This document shows positions 6,701 through 7,091 of a DNA stretch of 7,091 nt, piece after piece. The DNA is taken from assembly GCA_023459495.1 (NCBI GenBank), contig JAEWTL010000001.1, forward strand, positions 1 through 7,091, written 5' to 3'. Source of the stretch: Bacillota bacterium. Its GTDB lineage: Bacteria > Bacillota > Clostridia > Christensenellales > SZUA-584. The notes under the pieces are model-generated. The model made no database searches and was not told where the DNA came from. It saw nothing but the letters and a program-made list of their open reading frames with translations. The position numbers were made by a program, and so were the translations under genes. Each line of letters begins with the position of its first letter. Within the stretch, counting starts at the first letter, position 1.

Positions 6701-7091
6701 TTGCCGTGAGAATCCGTCACGCTTCCTTCCCGGCTCTCTACCAAATCTACAAGTTCGGTTTTCACATAGGTGTAAACAGGCTCACCCGCATCATCCTGTG
6801 TTACATACTCTTCATACCCGTCGCCTAAATCAGTCCGTTGCGAGCCCGAAACGATTACATACTCCACCACCTTCGGTTTCGGCGGCTTCCTCACCTTGAT
6901 CCCCGTGACACCCTCGAACCCCTTCTCGTCCATCATCCCCCCCGCCAGCAGCTGATACGCCTGTGAGAACTGATTGCTCTGCTTTTTCAGATCAAGCTCC
7001 CGCTGCCGAAGGCCCAGCTGCTTGTCAAAGCGGCTCTGCGAGACGAGCGCCTCATTCTGCAGGGCGGCCAAAGTGGCGGAGGACGCGGTTT
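3202..7091 (-). CDS. Polymorphic toxin carrier protein with variable C-terminal toxin domain (5' end outside window)
   Basis: Long open frame read leftwards. The first possible start inside the window is TTG at 7071, but the frame stays open for six more codons to the window edge, so the true start lies beyond 7091. Residues are numbered from that TTG (1289 visible). Residues 11-45 are charged and glutamine-rich, probably coiled coil. Residues about 50-660 are acidic, rich in Tyr and Trp, and match no family I know. Residues 672-695 are Gly/Ala-rich and hydrophobic, and 834-855 look like one membrane helix. Residues 790-815 (EGLEELGEEAAQGLLQG) resemble segments of large phage or mobile-element proteins of Clostridia. 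Residues 975-1104 form the pre-toxin region repeated elsewhere in the window, ending in SGYN (1101-1104). Residues 1105-1289 are the AT-rich toxin tip, described separately. No Rhs, hemagglutinin, LXG or MuF signature is visible. The immunity gene begins 19 nt after the stop. Carrier role is inferred from this architecture; the delivery route is unknown. Confidence 0.85.
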   Translation of the reverse strand, partial: TASSATLAALQNEALVSQSRFDKQLGLRQRELDLKKQSNQFSQAYQLLAGGMMDEKGFEGVTGIKVRKPPKPKVVEYVIVSGSQRTDLGDGYEEYVTQDDAGEPVYTYVKTELVDLVESREGSVTDSHGNVKSTALLFMEAYGFVTGTQNYHETYEAMLADEENFVATFGEATFWEMTTLARYNSLAVLNSSAPESMKTDEMYYLEDLYTNPDKYIELLGVDGYKAALELALSEVEAHYTEMEPTIIRYGGTIEEGMVNMAYLMQTFPGYFGDTPETYDINTVAAQITLPAWYPIPDEWDINSLYAAMCLSAYLTWQEINSDTGANLSVEDAPEPIQYGYQINHDYEQELTRAAVNGTISQNGILSDERFPTANVAYAYTQWLANQAAAGKTVDWRGDDPIPGEFLISDEYKNAMEADIDLSYQYYTGTGQFAPDTVHVGESGYGAGVDPTVAANNAQLNKDTITYLADAQKRTGEYSNEMAMLIAKYFGKGTTPLDRDLLYNGDYYIPADSDFGKELIASGDFYAVDTSDGGSGILLNSVTYSWIVKYLEKIYTENTTGTLITLDYWADTFTLGAWKPRSGENRQISAAESAFFQDLRKIVFAQNYKDNENLRVRALNTDVSQAIMGVVNSVAFSPFINIFGGAGTAEQWSSDSYQMMPYTKGYFKGAENVAQLGGNVGRMIVDFVTGKVLGLAGGAEAAASMLPNEAFAATDLMTKIAPNPLLKGMLVNQFVDSYSNYSQTMSNTDAVIAATIEAAGMTYLEGMGGVGTREVQHGVAKTSKGVLKKVFNWLVERGSEGLEELGEEAAQGLLQGTIEGMATGKSLGETDAAQEFRPSNFGTLVGTIGAMTLLFYFIGLPVEASNNRIQLRAQALLDRYATLSARGDHAELKRLGFEMDDLVSDAAKSGALTRADSEAIRKMGTLASAARGGTTAQNAAPDGATMDGDGIDAQNVSARGMGAAINADASSMQVYGETSEQVDQAVADNIRENTNNPETAAKVKTALANGMGALIYLEARLQSDSGNINYAGFKADASSNAYVDFITKRGSLEAAAQAMAGDIRTAIQTQTLTVSEKAQLMNVLTEIVGDADLAAEFVEGAVDGAVESGYNQIEDTGNIDNVNLVGVGNTTSETGLVENETIDYIKLSEDLGKSLAAEEYNIIDVETADQANADWADMGFDKPPIASGTHVFNVEAGSNSYSRVYCEGYNNPKSRFILRTEDIKGLTAKEIYEKYALPRVPNKIVHLEIPKNILLEVSIVGSQEFNGLKTYGGDIQYAIKDTELLDEWFSNIEDLK
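3794..4143 (-). repeat. Shared pre-toxin region, copy A (inside the carrier gene)
   Basis: Reference copy of the sequence repeated four times in the window. Its left part (to about 4058) aligns to copies B (2563-2797) and C (1211-1480). Positions 4022-4143 are identical to 1-122. It encodes carrier residues about 976-1093, including QSDSGNINYAGF and AAAQAMAGDIRTA. It is GC-rich (36 of 60 bases in 3901-3960), whereas the adjoining toxin tip is AT-rich (19 GC of 60 in 3241-3300). Confidence 0.93.

Noticed and set aside
7069..7071. TTG as the true start of the carrier
   Set aside because: The frame remains open to the window edge and no ribosome-binding site precedes the TTG, so it is most likely an internal Leu codon.
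1..7091. CRISPR array, transposase, integrase, tRNA or rRNA
   Set aside because: The repeats are long, few and coding; no recombinase motif or structural RNA was seen on either strand.

Overview
The window holds most of a polymorphic-toxin locus. Everything except a short stretch at the left edge is encoded on the minus strand, so the locus reads from 7091 down to 1. A large toxin gene, whose 5' end lies beyond 7091, ends in a C-terminal toxin domain and is followed by its immunity gene and a terminator. Two 'orphan' cassettes come next. Each is a 5'-truncated copy of the toxin gene that keeps only about 90-115 codons of the pre-toxin region and then carries a different toxin domain, its own immunity gene and its own rho-independent terminator. 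A fourth copy of the shared region runs off the left edge (1-122, an exact copy of 4022-4143).

Layout in transcription order: carrier toxin (7091-3202) with an unassigned C-terminal toxin; immunity protein 1 (3182-2856); terminator (2839-2811); orphan cassette 2 with a deaminase toxin that has DxE and PCxxC motifs (2798-1923); immunity protein 2 (1903-1556); terminator (1536-1507); orphan cassette 3 with an RNase A-like toxin of the CdiA-CT kind (1474-680); immunity protein 3 (662-375); terminator (361-333). A plus-strand gene remnant ends at 247 with its own terminator (264-289), convergent with immunity 3. The start of a fourth cassette occupies 134-1.

In all three complete copies the shared region ends in a [S/T]GYN tetrapeptide, after which the protein sequences stop resembling each other and the DNA becomes much more AT-rich. 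This resembles the way VENN-type motifs mark toxin exchange points in CDI systems, but the motif and the carrier are different and I do not recognise them. The likely logic is that the carrier displays one toxin, the orphans store alternative toxins with their antidotes, and recombination through the shared region can swap the active tip.

The organism is probably a Bacillota (Clostridia-type) bacterium or one of its prophages or mobile elements. The reasons are strong GGAG/GAGG ribosome-binding sites 7-8 nt before each immunity ATG, stem plus U-run terminators, toxin families common in that phylum, and a carrier with the look of a large phage- or mobile-element protein. This assignment is inference. 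No RNA genes, CRISPR arrays, transposases or integrases were seen.
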